Below, one piece after another: positions 42,102-50,441 of a DNA stretch of 64,000 bases. The notes beneath the pieces are model-generated. The model saw only the letters and a list, made by a program, of their open reading frames with translations, was not told the origin of the DNA and did not search any database. Numbering within the stretch: position 1 is the first letter of the stretch; each line of letters starts with the position of its first letter. The DNA lies in the NCBI RefSeq assembly GCF_030915525.1, contig NZ_CP133269.1, positions 2,138,501 to 2,202,500 on the forward strand, read 5' to 3'. This stretch comes from Neobacillus sp. PS2-9. GTDB lineage: Bacteria > Bacillota > Bacilli > Bacillales > Cytobacillaceae. The translations under genes and the position numbers were made by a program.

Positions 42102-42803
42102 TTGAGAATATTAGTGATTGAAGATAGTAAGAGTGTTTGCTCGATGATTGAAATGTTTTTTGCAAAAGAAGGAATTGAGGGAGAATTTGTAAATGATGGT
42201 CTAGAAGGCTATAACCGCTTTAAAAGTGAAACTTGGGATGCGCTAATTGTTGATTGGATGCTGCCAAGTATGGATGGAGTAACTATTTGCAGAAAGATTC
42301 GCGAAGAGAAGTTTACAGTTCCGATTATTATGTTAACTGCAAAGGATAGTGAATCTGATCAAGTGTTAGGTTTAGAAATGGGTGCAGATGATTATGTGAC
42401 AAAGCCTTTTAGTCCTCTTACACTAATGGCAAGAATTAAGGCAGTAACGCGAAGATTCCAAACGCAGATTCCAATGGAGCAGAAAAATATGGTTCAAACA
42501 GAATATTTTAATGTCAATAAAGATACTAGAGAAGTGATTGTTGACGGTACACCAATAACCAACTTAACACCAAAGGAATTTGATCTTCTGTACTTTATGG
42601 TGGAGCATCCACGGCAAGTCTTTTCAAGAGAGCAGTTGCTTGAAAGTGTTTGGGGATATCAGTTTTACGGTGATGAAAGAACGGTTGATGTTCATATTAA
42701 AAGGCTACGGAAGAAGGTTGAGACCACTTCACAGCCATTCTTTCATACTGTTTGGGGAGTAGGGTATAAATTTGATGAGTCCATCAAAACCGATCAAGTT
42801 TAA
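42102..42803 (+). CDS. OmpR-family response regulator
   Basis: The 233-residue regulator has a receiver domain with acidic pair E7/D8, phospho-acceptor D51 (LIVDWMLP) and the conserved lysine in TKPFSP, then a winged-helix Trans_reg_C domain (TNLTPKEFDLLYFMVEHPRQVFSREQLLESVWGYQF...RTVDVHIKRLRKKVE). The TTG at 42102 lies nine bases behind TAGGAG; an ATG three codons upstream abuts it. It overlaps the kinase gene by 29 bases. An HtrA-type protease follows the pair, so a cell-envelope stress role is plausible. Confidence 0.9.
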   Translation: MRILVIEDSKSVCSMIEMFFAKEGIEGEFVNDGLEGYNRFKSETWDALIVDWMLPSMDGVTICRKIREEKFTVPIIMLTAKDSESDQVLGLEMGADDYVTKPFSPLTLMARIKAVTRRFQTQIPMEQKNMVQTEYFNVNKDTREVIVDGTPITNLTPKEFDLLYFMVEHPRQVFSREQLLESVWGYQFYGDERTVDVHIKRLRKKVETTSQPFFHTVWGVGYKFDESIKTDQV

Positions 42804-44205
42804 ATATTTCTATCAGCAGTTTTTTAGCCATATTAGTATTATTATTGTTGCCTTTTTAATTCTAAGTCTCTTGTTTGCTCATTATGTGGAAAATTTAGTT
42901 TATCAGAATAAGGCAGATGAACTTATTTCGTATGGCAAAGCCATTTTAACAGATATGAAAGAAACTCCTTTCGCGACTAAGGAAATTATGAATCAATATA
43001 GTACAGTATTAGCTGCACGAAAAATGAGTTTTAGTATGTTTGATGAGGATGGTAATCTGTATTTAGTTGGGAAACGCGGACCAGCTATTAAAGGGTTATC
43101 TGATAAGGAATGGAAGAAAATTACCGAAGGACAAACACTCATAGTACAAAGTGATTTTAAAAGGTTTGGACAGGAGGGGGTAACATTTGTTGTCTTACCT
43201 TATCATGATAATGGGAGATTTGTTGGCGGAATTTTGTTAACTTCCCCTATTAGTGGTTCTAGCGATATGATTCGTCAAATCAATAAATTTTTACTCTATA
43301 CAATTTTAATTGCCTCTGCTGTTTCGTTGTTATTAAGCTGGTTTTTATCAAGAATACATGTAAACCGTATTAAACGTCTTCGTGAAGCGACATCACTTGT
43401 TTCAGCGGGAAATTATCATGTTAATGTAAAATCTTCCAATTTTGATGAGATTGGTGAGTTAGCAAAGGATTTTAATCATATGGTGGATAAAATTAATACG
43501 TCAATGGAAGAAATCGAGAGTCTTGAAAACAGAAGAAGGCAGTTTATGGCAGATGTTTCTCATGAGATGAGGACGCCTTTAACGACCATCAGTGGAGTAA
43601 TTGAGGGATTGAGAAATAATATGATTCCTGAGAAAGACAAAGAAAAGGGTATTAATCTTGTCAGTCACGAAGCCAAAAGATTAATTCGGCTTGTCAATGA
43701 AAACCTAGATTTTGAGAAAATTCGTTCCAATCAAATCCAATTGTTTAGAGAAGACATACAGCTTCTAGAAGTATTGGAAATCATCCAAGAACAATTATTA
43801 CTACAGGCGGAAGAGAAAAATAATAAGCTCATTGTCGATGTAGAACCGGATATCATGGTGAATGCCGACTATGACCGCCTTGTTCAAATCTTGATCAACA
43901 TTACCAAAAATAGCATTCAATTTACTACTAATGGGACTATTTGGTTAAGAGGAAAAATGAATGTGAACTGGGTTATTATTGAAGTAGAAGATACGGGGAT
44001 TGGAATTGACCCAAATGAATTAGAAAATATATGGCGTCGTTTTTACAAAGCCGATATCTCAAGAACAAGTAACCCATATGGGGAGTTTGGTTTAGGTCTT
44101 TCGATTGTAAAACAATTGGTATTGTTGCATAACGGCGAAATTGAAGTGTTTAGTGAAAAAGGAAAAGGGACCAAATTTGTGATTCGTTTTCAAAAAATAC
44201 ACTGA
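42775..44205 (+). CDS. sensor histidine kinase
   Basis: The 476-residue kinase has two membrane helices (about 15-37 and 170-192) around an extracellular sensor, then a HAMP domain, the H box FMADVSHEMRTPLTTISG, N box ILINITKNSIQF, and G boxes VEDTGIGI and GEFGLGLSIVKQL. It is the partner of the overlapping response regulator, in an operon of the yclJK or cssRS type. The extracellular part (GQTLIVQSDFKRFGQEGVTFV) shows no known ligand motif. Confidence 0.9.
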   Translation: MSPSKPIKFKYFYQQFFSHISIIIVAFLILSLLFAHYVENLVYQNKADELISYGKAILTDMKETPFATKEIMNQYSTVLAARKMSFSMFDEDGNLYLVGKRGPAIKGLSDKEWKKITEGQTLIVQSDFKRFGQEGVTFVVLPYHDNGRFVGGILLTSPISGSSDMIRQINKFLLYTILIASAVSLLLSWFLSRIHVNRIKRLREATSLVSAGNYHVNVKSSNFDEIGELAKDFNHMVDKINTSMEEIESLENRRRQFMADVSHEMRTPLTTISGVIEGLRNNMIPEKDKEKGINLVSHEAKRLIRLVNENLDFEKIRSNQIQLFREDIQLLEVLEIIQEQLLLQAEEKNNKLIVDVEPDIMVNADYDRLVQILINITKNSIQFTTNGTIWLRGKMNVNWVIIEVEDTGIGIDPNELENIWRRFYKADISRTSNPYGEFGLGLSIVKQLVLLHNGEIEVFSEKGKGTKFVIRFQKIH

Positions 44206-44209
44206 GGAG

Positions 44210-44238
44210 AGCTACAGACATGTCTGTAGCTTTTTTTA
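44210..44238 (+). terminator. terminator of the two-component operon
   Basis: AGCTACAGA-CATG-TCTGTAGCT is a perfect stem followed by TTTTTTT. Confidence 0.9.
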
Positions 44239-44240
44239 TG

Positions 44241-44387
44241 TATAAAATTCCACTTCGAGAATTGTCCAGCTCCAGCGCCTAGCCCCTCGGGTCAAATAAC
44301 CTTCGACAATAAAAGTCAAAAGGCGGACTTTTCTTGCCGAAGAACATTTGCCTGTCGGGGCTGAACAAGGCGCTTGCGCTTTTCTTA
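44241..44387 (+). repeat. long-hairpin repeat family 2, copy 2
   Basis: 147 bp homologous to 24768-24913. Outer arms AGCGCCTAGCCCC and GGGGCTGAACAAGGCGCT pair; inner arms CTTCGACAATAAAAGTC and GACTTTTCTTGCCGAAG pair with two mismatches. At one inner pair this copy has G-C where the other has A-T, a compensatory change. It lies right behind the kinase terminator. Confidence 0.85.
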
Positions 44388-44516
44388 TTGAAATTCATTG
44401 TTCTTTCTTACAAATTTTCAAAACCCGTTACAGATTGTTAATAATTTCTTAAGATTTGTCGGCTAAAGTATAGACAAGGTAAAAGAATTTAATATTCGAA
44501 AAGGAGATCGATTGTA

Positions 44517-45965
44517 ATGGATCGTTTGAATGAAAATGAATTCGAAAGAAATGATTCTAACTCATCTGAGATGACTGAAAATATAAATGCAAGTGTTTCT
44601 ACAGAATTTGAAAATAGAGAAGGAAATTCGAATGCGGTTGACGCGACTTTTGGTGCGAGGGGGAACGAATACGAGAGGGAAAATGTACAACCAATAAAAT
44701 CTGAAAATGAAGCCCATGAAGTCATGCCCCCGATAAGCGAGCAGACTCGTCCTACCAATCAACCAAGGGGAGAAAATCGTAAGAAACGAAATGTAAAAGG
44801 GCTTGCTTCTACCCTGGCAGCAGGAATAGTTGGATCTGTTTTGACCTTGGCTGTTCTGCCACATACAGATTATTTAAAAAACCTATATCCAGATGTAGAA
44901 AATCCGCAAGTAAACACTGCGGGGCAGAGTGGAAATACTGTTTCATCAGTAAAATCCGTTACTGCGCAACCTACTGCTGCTTCATCAAATTCTATAGCAG
45001 ATACAGTAGAAAAGATTTCAAAAGCAATTGTCGGTATCGTCAATTTCCAGCAACAGCAGAACAACTTTTACGAAAACCAAAATTCATCCCAAAGTGTGGA
45101 AAGTGGATCTGGTTCGGGTGTTATTTTTCAAAAAAATAAAGACATCGCTTATATTGTTACCAATAATCACGTTGTTGAAGGAGCATCAAAACTTGAAATT
45201 TCATTGTATGATGGAGAAAAGACAACCGCAGAAGTAGTTGGAACAGATGCGCTTACAGATCTTGCAGTATTAAAAATTGATGCCAAATATGTCACTTCAA
45301 CAGCAGACTTTGGAGATTCATCTACACTTCGCCCAGGTGACCAGGTATATGCGATTGGAAATCCACTTGGCTTGAATCTCTCAAGAACTGTTACTCAAGG
45401 AATTGTTAGTGCAACTAACCGGAGTATTTCTGTCACTACTTCAGCAGGAAATTGGGATACAAATGTTATTCAGACTGATGCAGCGATTAATCCTGGGAAC
45501 AGTGGAGGTGCATTAATCAATCCACAAGGACAGGTAATTGGTATTAATAGCTTAAAAATCTCAGAGAGCGGTGTAGAAGGATTAGGTTTTGCAATCCCTA
45601 GTAATGATCTCATTCCTATTGTGAATCAATTAATTAAAAATGGTAAGATTGATCGACCATACCTAGGAGTAGGACTTGCAGATTTAGAGGAAGTACCACA
45701 AATGTATTGGCAAAACCTACCGAATAATGTGAAAAAAGGTGTTATGGTTATGAACATTGATCCAAATTCTACAGCAGCAAAGGCAGGATTCAAACCAAAA
45801 GATATCATTGTATCAATGAATGGAAATGCCATTGCGAATTCATCTGATTTAAGAAAATATCTGTACTCAAAGGTTCAAACAGGTGATTCCATTAAATTTG
45901 AAGTATATCGTGACGGGAAGCTTATCACATTACATGCAAAATTAGTCAATAATAGTGGTGCATAA
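44517..45965 (+). CDS. HtrA/DegP-type membrane-anchored serine protease
   Basis: The 482-residue trypsin-like protease has a long acidic cytoplasmic N-terminus (1-95), one membrane helix (about 97-116, LASTLAAGIVGSVLTLAVLP), and an extracellular catalytic domain with His in VTNNHVVEG, Asp in LTDLAVLKI and Ser in NPGNSGGAL. A C-terminal PDZ domain follows (YLGVGLADLEEV...KAGFKPKDIIVSMNG). It degrades misfolded exported proteins. AAAAGGAGATCG precedes the ATG. The adjacent two-component system could control it as CssRS controls htrA/htrB. Confidence 0.9.
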   Translation: MDRLNENEFERNDSNSSEMTENINASVSTEFENREGNSNAVDATFGARGNEYERENVQPIKSENEAHEVMPPISEQTRPTNQPRGENRKKRNVKGLASTLAAGIVGSVLTLAVLPHTDYLKNLYPDVENPQVNTAGQSGNTVSSVKSVTAQPTAASSNSIADTVEKISKAIVGIVNFQQQQNNFYENQNSSQSVESGSGSGVIFQKNKDIAYIVTNNHVVEGASKLEISLYDGEKTTAEVVGTDALTDLAVLKIDAKYVTSTADFGDSSTLRPGDQVYAIGNPLGLNLSRTVTQGIVSATNRSISVTTSAGNWDTNVIQTDAAINPGNSGGALINPQGQVIGINSLKISESGVEGLGFAIPSNDLIPIVNQLIKNGKIDRPYLGVGLADLEEVPQMYWQNLPNNVKKGVMVMNIDPNSTAAKAGFKPKDIIVSMNGNAIANSSDLRKYLYSKVQTGDSIKFEVYRDGKLITLHAKLVNNSGA

Positions 45966-46010
45966 TTAGAGGTAAAATAAGACCAATTAAAAGGGTCTTG
46001 AGGTGAAAAC

Positions 46011-46424
46011 ATGAATAGGGTCGGGAAATACGCGATCAGTGAAGTAGTCGATGATTTAGAGCTAATGAATATGGTTTTTGAACTCCCTGAAAAGGATAAA
46101 ATGATTATGTGGTCGGAGGGCTATATCGATCATGTTATTGGAAAATTGCCCGAATATGCCCGTGACATCTTAGAGAATCGAAAAGAAAAGTGGGAAGACA
46201 CGAAAGAATTTTACGAAAAAAACCTAGAAGAAATTGTAAACCAAAAGGAGTTCAAACAAATGCTAAAGGGTGAACGGAAGGAGTTCGCCCTTTTCGTAAA
46301 GCAGCAATATCCAGAATATCAATCATTGTTATTTCTAATTTACGATAGGAACTTAAAGGACGATGACTTGAGAAAGTTTGTATACCGGAGAAGGTTTGGA
46401 GCAAACAAACGGTATCTACATTAG
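46011..46424 (+). CDS. hypothetical protein (137 aa)
   Basis: I do not recognise the family. The 137-residue protein is soluble, highly charged and predicted helical (ELMNMVFELPEKDKMIMWSEGYIDHVIGKLPEYARDILENRKEKWEDTKEFYEKNLEEIV), with a basic C-terminus (VYRRRFGANKRYLH) that could bind nucleic acid. GAGGTGAAAAC precedes the ATG. No terminator separates it from the protease gene 45 bases upstream, so read-through is possible. Confidence 0.6.
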   Translation: MNRVGKYAISEVVDDLELMNMVFELPEKDKMIMWSEGYIDHVIGKLPEYARDILENRKEKWEDTKEFYEKNLEEIVNQKEFKQMLKGERKEFALFVKQQYPEYQSLLFLIYDRNLKDDDLRKFVYRRRFGANKRYLH

Positions 46425-46520
46425 GAGTTTTGCGGGAATAGTCTGAAAAAATAGGCTTGCAATTATTACGGAAAAAATTTACAATAGATTTAACTTGATT
46501 GGAAACGGAGGTGTAAAGAG

Positions 46521-46655
46521 ATGAAACGTTCTATTTTTGTTCGCGTGCAATGGCTTGAAGCGCTTTATTTTTGTCGCGCGATTTTTCATGATGTGGTTTC
46601 CAAAGGGGGAAGTCTGCCCTTTTATAGAAACTGCATAATGAATTTAGAACGATAA
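46521..46655 (+). CDS. RAxF-45 family small protein
   Basis: The 44-residue protein MKRSIFVRVQWLEALYFCRAIFHD...NCIMNLER carries the motif R-A-x-F (RAIF at 19-22) and the size of the RAxF-45 family described only from Bacillus-type genomes. GGAGGTG lies seven bases before the ATG, and a terminator follows. Two cysteines and an amphipathic N-terminal half are visible. The function is unknown. Confidence 0.7.
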   Translation: MKRSIFVRVQWLEALYFCRAIFHDVVSKGGSLPFYRNCIMNLER

Positions 46656-46688
46656 CACATCTCTTTACCCACAATAAATAGGTATAAG

Positions 46689-46715
46689 AGAGTGCATCGC
46701 CCGCACTCTTTTTTC
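46689..46715 (+). terminator. intrinsic terminator
   Basis: AGAGTGC/GCACTCT with a seven-base loop is followed by TTTTTT; it ends the RAxF-45 gene. Confidence 0.85.
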
Positions 46716-46728
46716 ATGCTTATTTTTA

Positions 46729-46762
46729 GGCCGCGGGAAGGTTAGATGCCCGTGGCCTTTTT
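46729..46762 (+). terminator. second terminator in tandem
   Basis: GGCCGCGGG/CCCGTGGCC with an 11-base loop is followed by TTTTT. The MITE copy E duplication TTTATATA starts in this T tract. Confidence 0.8.
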
Positions 46763-46767
46763 ATATA

Positions 46768-46949
46768 GGCTATGTTAAAGAACATTGTTGATTTTTATAC
46801 CCTGTTGATTGGAGTGGAAGGCGCGAAGACTCCTGTGGGAGTACGGTTCAGGGGAGACCCCGCAGGCGTGAGCGCCGAGGAGGCTCGCCGAAACGCCCAC
46901 GAACCGCTCGCGCCTGGAGCGGAAATCAACAGACAAATTCAACAAAGCC
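46768..46949 (+). mobile_element. MITE copy E (182 bp)
   Basis: Ends are GGCTATGTTAAAG and TTCAACAAAGCC. Exact 8-bp duplications TTTATATA flank it (46760-46767 and 46950-46957). The stem is GGCGC (46820-46824)/GCGCC (46910-46914). It lies between a tandem terminator and the ABC-F gene, whose ribosome binding site is 38 bases further on, so the gene's promoter must lie within or very near the element. Confidence 0.93.
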
Positions 46950-47000
46950 TTTATATAAAGAGAGTGTTCATCTTAATTATCTATTAAAAGGAGAATGAAC

Positions 47001-48881
47001 ATGATCATTTGTAGCGTAAATCATATAGCAAAATCCTATGGTGGAAATCTGATTTTTAAAGACGTATCATTTGAGATTCTTGAAGGATGCCGGATTGGAC
47101 TCGTAGGCCGTAATGGTGGCGGAAAAACAACCTTAATGAAATTATTAGCTAATCAAGAAACAGTGGATGAAGGTGTCATCCATCGGAAAAAAGGGTTGAA
47201 AATTGGATATTTGGCACAGATTCCTGACTATAAAAGCCTAACAGTTAAGGAAGTTTTAAAAACTGCTTTTGCCCAATTAATAGATGTTGAAACAAAACTT
47301 CAACAATTAGAAATAGAAATGGGGCAGGAAATCGCTCCACCTCATTTGCAAAGGCTAATGGATCAGTATGGAAAACTTCAGGATGATTTTATAGTAAATG
47401 GCGGCTATGAAATGGACGCTCAATTGGAGCGGATTGCAAACGGCCTCAATATTACCAGACTCCTTGACAAAGACTTCTCATCTCTAAGCGGCGGCGAGAA
47501 AACGAAGGTTGGTCTTGGTTTAAGCTTACTGATTAATCCCGATCTCCTACTACTTGATGAACCAACCAACCATTTAGATCTTAAGGCAATTGAATGGCTG
47601 GGAACATTCCTTAATGAATTTAAGGGAACAATCATTCTTATCTCGCATGACCGTTACTTTTTAGATGAAGTAGTTAATAAAGTACTGGAAATGGAAGATG
47701 GAGAAGTTGATTTGTACCATACGAATTTCAGTGGTTATGTAAAGGAGAAAGAAGAGAGGTTATTAAGAGAATTTCAGGAGTATCAGGAACAACAACGAAA
47801 AATTAAGAAAATGAAAGAAGCGATTAAGCGGCTTCGCGATTGGGCCAATCGATCCAATCCTCCGAGTGCTGCACTTCATAAACGTGCAACCAATATGCAA
47901 AGGGCACTTGACCGAATCGAAAAACTAGAACGTCCGAAGATTGATGTGAAGAAAATGGCGATCGACTTTGAGGCCAATGACCGCAGCGGGAAAGATGTAA
48001 TCGTCCTTGAGGAGGTATCTAAGGCATATGGTAATCGCACCCTTTTCGAAAATGTAAACATGTTTGTTCAATATAAAGACCGAGTGGCGATTGTCGGTGA
48101 AAACGGAACGGGAAAATCGACGTTATTAAAAATGATATTAAAGCAAATGGAAGCAGATAAAGGAATTGTCAAGGTAGGAAGCAATGTTAAATTGGGCTAT
48201 TTATCACAGCATGTCTTTGGGGATATTGGTGATGAATCGTTAATTGACGTTTTTCGATCTGAAGTTGTGGTAAACGAAGGAGAAGCACGTCATATTTTAG
48301 CCCGATTCTTGTTTTACGGACCGGCTGTATTTCGGAAAGTAAATCTGCTTAGCGGTGGTGAGAGAATGAGGCTAAGATTGGCGCAGTTGATGTATCAGGA
48401 TATCAATCTGCTGATATTGGATGAACCAACGAACCATTTAGATATTGATTCGTGTGAAGTACTTGAAGAAGCACTTGAACAATTTAACGGTACGATTTTA
48501 GCTGTTTCCCATGACCGTTATTTCCTTAATAAATTATTTAACAAAATCTATTGGCTTCAGAATGGTAAAATTCACTTTTTTGATGGAAATTACAACTGGG
48601 CAAAAGAGAAATTGCTGGAATTTGAAACAAAACAAGTTTATAAATCACCCACCATTACTCCAAAAGCACCTCTACAAGGAAAAATAGGAGAAGAAAAGGA
48701 TACGCTGAAGGTGGATGACATCGAGGAGAGAATAGAGAAAATTGAATCGGAGCTACACCAGCTTAAAAAAATGCTTGAGGAAGAAAGCGAGCTCAATTCC
48801 CTGCAAAAAATTTATTTGGAAATAGAGAATAAGGAAAATGAACGAGACCAACTATACACCTTGCTTGATGAAGTTGTGTAA
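47001..48881 (+). CDS. ABC-F family ATP-binding protein
   Basis: The 626-residue protein consists of two ABC ATPase domains without membrane helices, joined by a charged linker (RLLREFQEYQEQQRKIKKMKEAIKRLRDWANR) as in ribosome-acting ABC-F proteins. Walker A motifs are GRNGGGKTT and GENGTGKST; signature motifs SLSGGEKTK and LLSGGERMR; Walker B LLLLDEPTNHLD twice. A C-terminal coiled coil (about 570-625) is present. It acts on the ribosome, in translation rescue or antibiotic protection. The ATG at 47001 has AAGGAG seven bases upstream. MITE copy E occupies its promoter region. Confidence 0.88.
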   Translation: MIICSVNHIAKSYGGNLIFKDVSFEILEGCRIGLVGRNGGGKTTLMKLLANQETVDEGVIHRKKGLKIGYLAQIPDYKSLTVKEVLKTAFAQLIDVETKLQQLEIEMGQEIAPPHLQRLMDQYGKLQDDFIVNGGYEMDAQLERIANGLNITRLLDKDFSSLSGGEKTKVGLGLSLLINPDLLLLDEPTNHLDLKAIEWLGTFLNEFKGTIILISHDRYFLDEVVNKVLEMEDGEVDLYHTNFSGYVKEKEERLLREFQEYQEQQRKIKKMKEAIKRLRDWANRSNPPSAALHKRATNMQRALDRIEKLERPKIDVKKMAIDFEANDRSGKDVIVLEEVSKAYGNRTLFENVNMFVQYKDRVAIVGENGTGKSTLLKMILKQMEADKGIVKVGSNVKLGYLSQHVFGDIGDESLIDVFRSEVVVNEGEARHILARFLFYGPAVFRKVNLLSGGERMRLRLAQLMYQDINLLILDEPTNHLDIDSCEVLEEALEQFNGTILAVSHDRYFLNKLFNKIYWLQNGKIHFFDGNYNWAKEKLLEFETKQVYKSPTITPKAPLQGKIGEEKDTLKVDDIEERIEKIESELHQLKKMLEEESELNSLQKIYLEIENKENERDQLYTLLDEVV

Positions 48882-48896
48882 CCTTTTAGGATGTAT

Positions 48897-48929
48897 GGGG
48901 CCGCTAATTTATGCGGCTCTATTTTTTTT
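48897..48929 (+). terminator. intrinsic terminator of ABC-F gene
   Basis: GGGCCGC/GCGGCTC with loop TAATTTAT is followed by TATTTTTTTT. Confidence 0.8.
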
Positions 48930-49030
48930 GATAGGGACTTTTCGATTGCCGAAATTTTTCTTATAATTAGTAATGTTCTTTATATGAAAGCGGTGATCTT
49001 ATCGAAGCTAAATTTACTGTCACGCAAGTT

Positions 49031-50326
49031 TTGTTACTACTTATTGTTACAATTTCAGGGGTCATCTGGTCTGTCAGTTTTCATTACCCTCTTGTTGCTG
49101 GTTTTTTTCCGGGATATGTAATATTAGTCGTACTTGCAAGAAAAAAATATAACTCTTTAAGAGTTATACTTCAAATTAGTGTAACAGGAATCCAAAAAAC
49201 AAAAATTGTCATTATTATCCTTTCTTTAGTTAGTCTTTTACTACCTTCATGGTATTTAGCAGGCACGATTGATCAGATGGTTAAGATTGCACTTTACCTA
49301 ATTAATCCACACCATTTCATTTTTCTATCATTCCTGGTCGCCATGTTTTTCTCGATGCTTCTTGGTACAACAGTTGGTACGTTAAGTGCGATTGGCATCC
49401 CTATTTTAGGCACTGCTGCAGTCCTTCACCTTCCAATTGAAATAGTCGCAGGTGCATTGGTGTCTGGTGCTTTTGTTGGCGATCGAACATCGCCGTTTTC
49501 AAGCAGTCATCAATTATTATCACATACTGTTGAAGTGCCGGTAAAAAAACAGTGGAAAGCTATGCTATTGACTACGATTATAGCCATAGGAATTTGTTTT
49601 AGTTTATATGGTCTTTTTGACTTGCTTTATTCAAACAAGTTAGTAATAAAATCCCATACATTTGTTTGGGGTGAACTTTCTTTAATTACTTTTATTCCAC
49701 CTCTTGTATTAATCGGATTTGTGGTTTGTCGCTTAAGTATTATTTATGCATTCCTTTCTAGTATTCTATCAGCAGCAATTATTGCTTTAGTAAAAGGGAT
49801 TGCTTTTTCAAAGATAACTTCAGCCTGTTGGTTCGGAATTGATGGTCTGGGTGGAGGATTTTCTCATATGTTTGAATTACTGCTATTTCTCGTATTGGCG
49901 GGGGCTTATAATGGATTGTTAGAAGAGTTGAATGTCATTCAGCCTTACTTAGATCAGTGGCTTCAGTCTTCCCGTTCATTGATGAGTGATACAGTTAAAA
50001 CACTTCTGGCAACATTACTAATCAGTGTAATAGCTGCTAATCAAACACTACCAATCATCTTAACTGGGAGATCTTTTTTACCACATTGGTCAAATAAGTA
50101 TGGAAAAGAAGAGCTAGTAAGGGTGATGGGTGATTCAACGATGTTATTTCCAGGGATGGTCCCGTGGAGTGTTCTTGCCATCATGTGTAGTACGATTGTT
50201 GGTATCCCCTTAAGTGAATACCTACCATATGCATTCTTTTTATGGGGATTGCCATTTCTAACCCTCTTATCCTCATTTTTGAAACAAGTCCTTTTACGTA
50301 AAGGAAAAAATGCTGTAACTATTTAA
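49031..50326 (+). CDS. NhaC-family Na+/H+ antiporter
   Basis: The 431-residue (or slightly longer) protein has eleven to twelve predicted helices. The family motif GAFVGDRTSPFSSSHQLLS sits in the middle, and GGGFSHMFELLLFLVLAGAY and TVKTLLATLLISVIAANQTLP follow. It exchanges Na+ for H+ at the membrane. The start is uncertain: TTG 49031 has no ribosome binding site. The frame is open upstream, and GGTGATCTT precedes an ATC at 49001, reading IEAKFTVTQVLLLL, which fits family N-termini, so a rare start or a mutated start is possible. Confidence 0.83.
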   Translation: MLLLIVTISGVIWSVSFHYPLVAGFFPGYVILVVLARKKYNSLRVILQISVTGIQKTKIVIIILSLVSLLLPSWYLAGTIDQMVKIALYLINPHHFIFLSFLVAMFFSMLLGTTVGTLSAIGIPILGTAAVLHLPIEIVAGALVSGAFVGDRTSPFSSSHQLLSHTVEVPVKKQWKAMLLTTIIAIGICFSLYGLFDLLYSNKLVIKSHTFVWGELSLITFIPPLVLIGFVVCRLSIIYAFLSSILSAAIIALVKGIAFSKITSACWFGIDGLGGGFSHMFELLLFLVLAGAYNGLLEELNVIQPYLDQWLQSSRSLMSDTVKTLLATLLISVIAANQTLPIILTGRSFLPHWSNKYGKEELVRVMGDSTMLFPGMVPWSVLAIMCSTIVGIPLSEYLPYAFFLWGLPFLTLLSSFLKQVLLRKGKNAVTI

Positions 50327-50329
50327 AAC

Positions 50330-50357
50330 GAGGTCATATTGGCTTCGTTTTTTTGTT
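50330..50357 (+). terminator. intrinsic terminator of antiporter gene
   Basis: AAAACGAGG..CTTCGTTTT imperfect stem is followed by TTTTT. Confidence 0.55.
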
Positions 50358-50441
50358 AATCAAAGGTCTCAATCCGATTGAATGATTTCCCTGTTCCTAT
50401 CATATAAGTGATAATAAAGAATTTGGACAAGGAATGATTAT

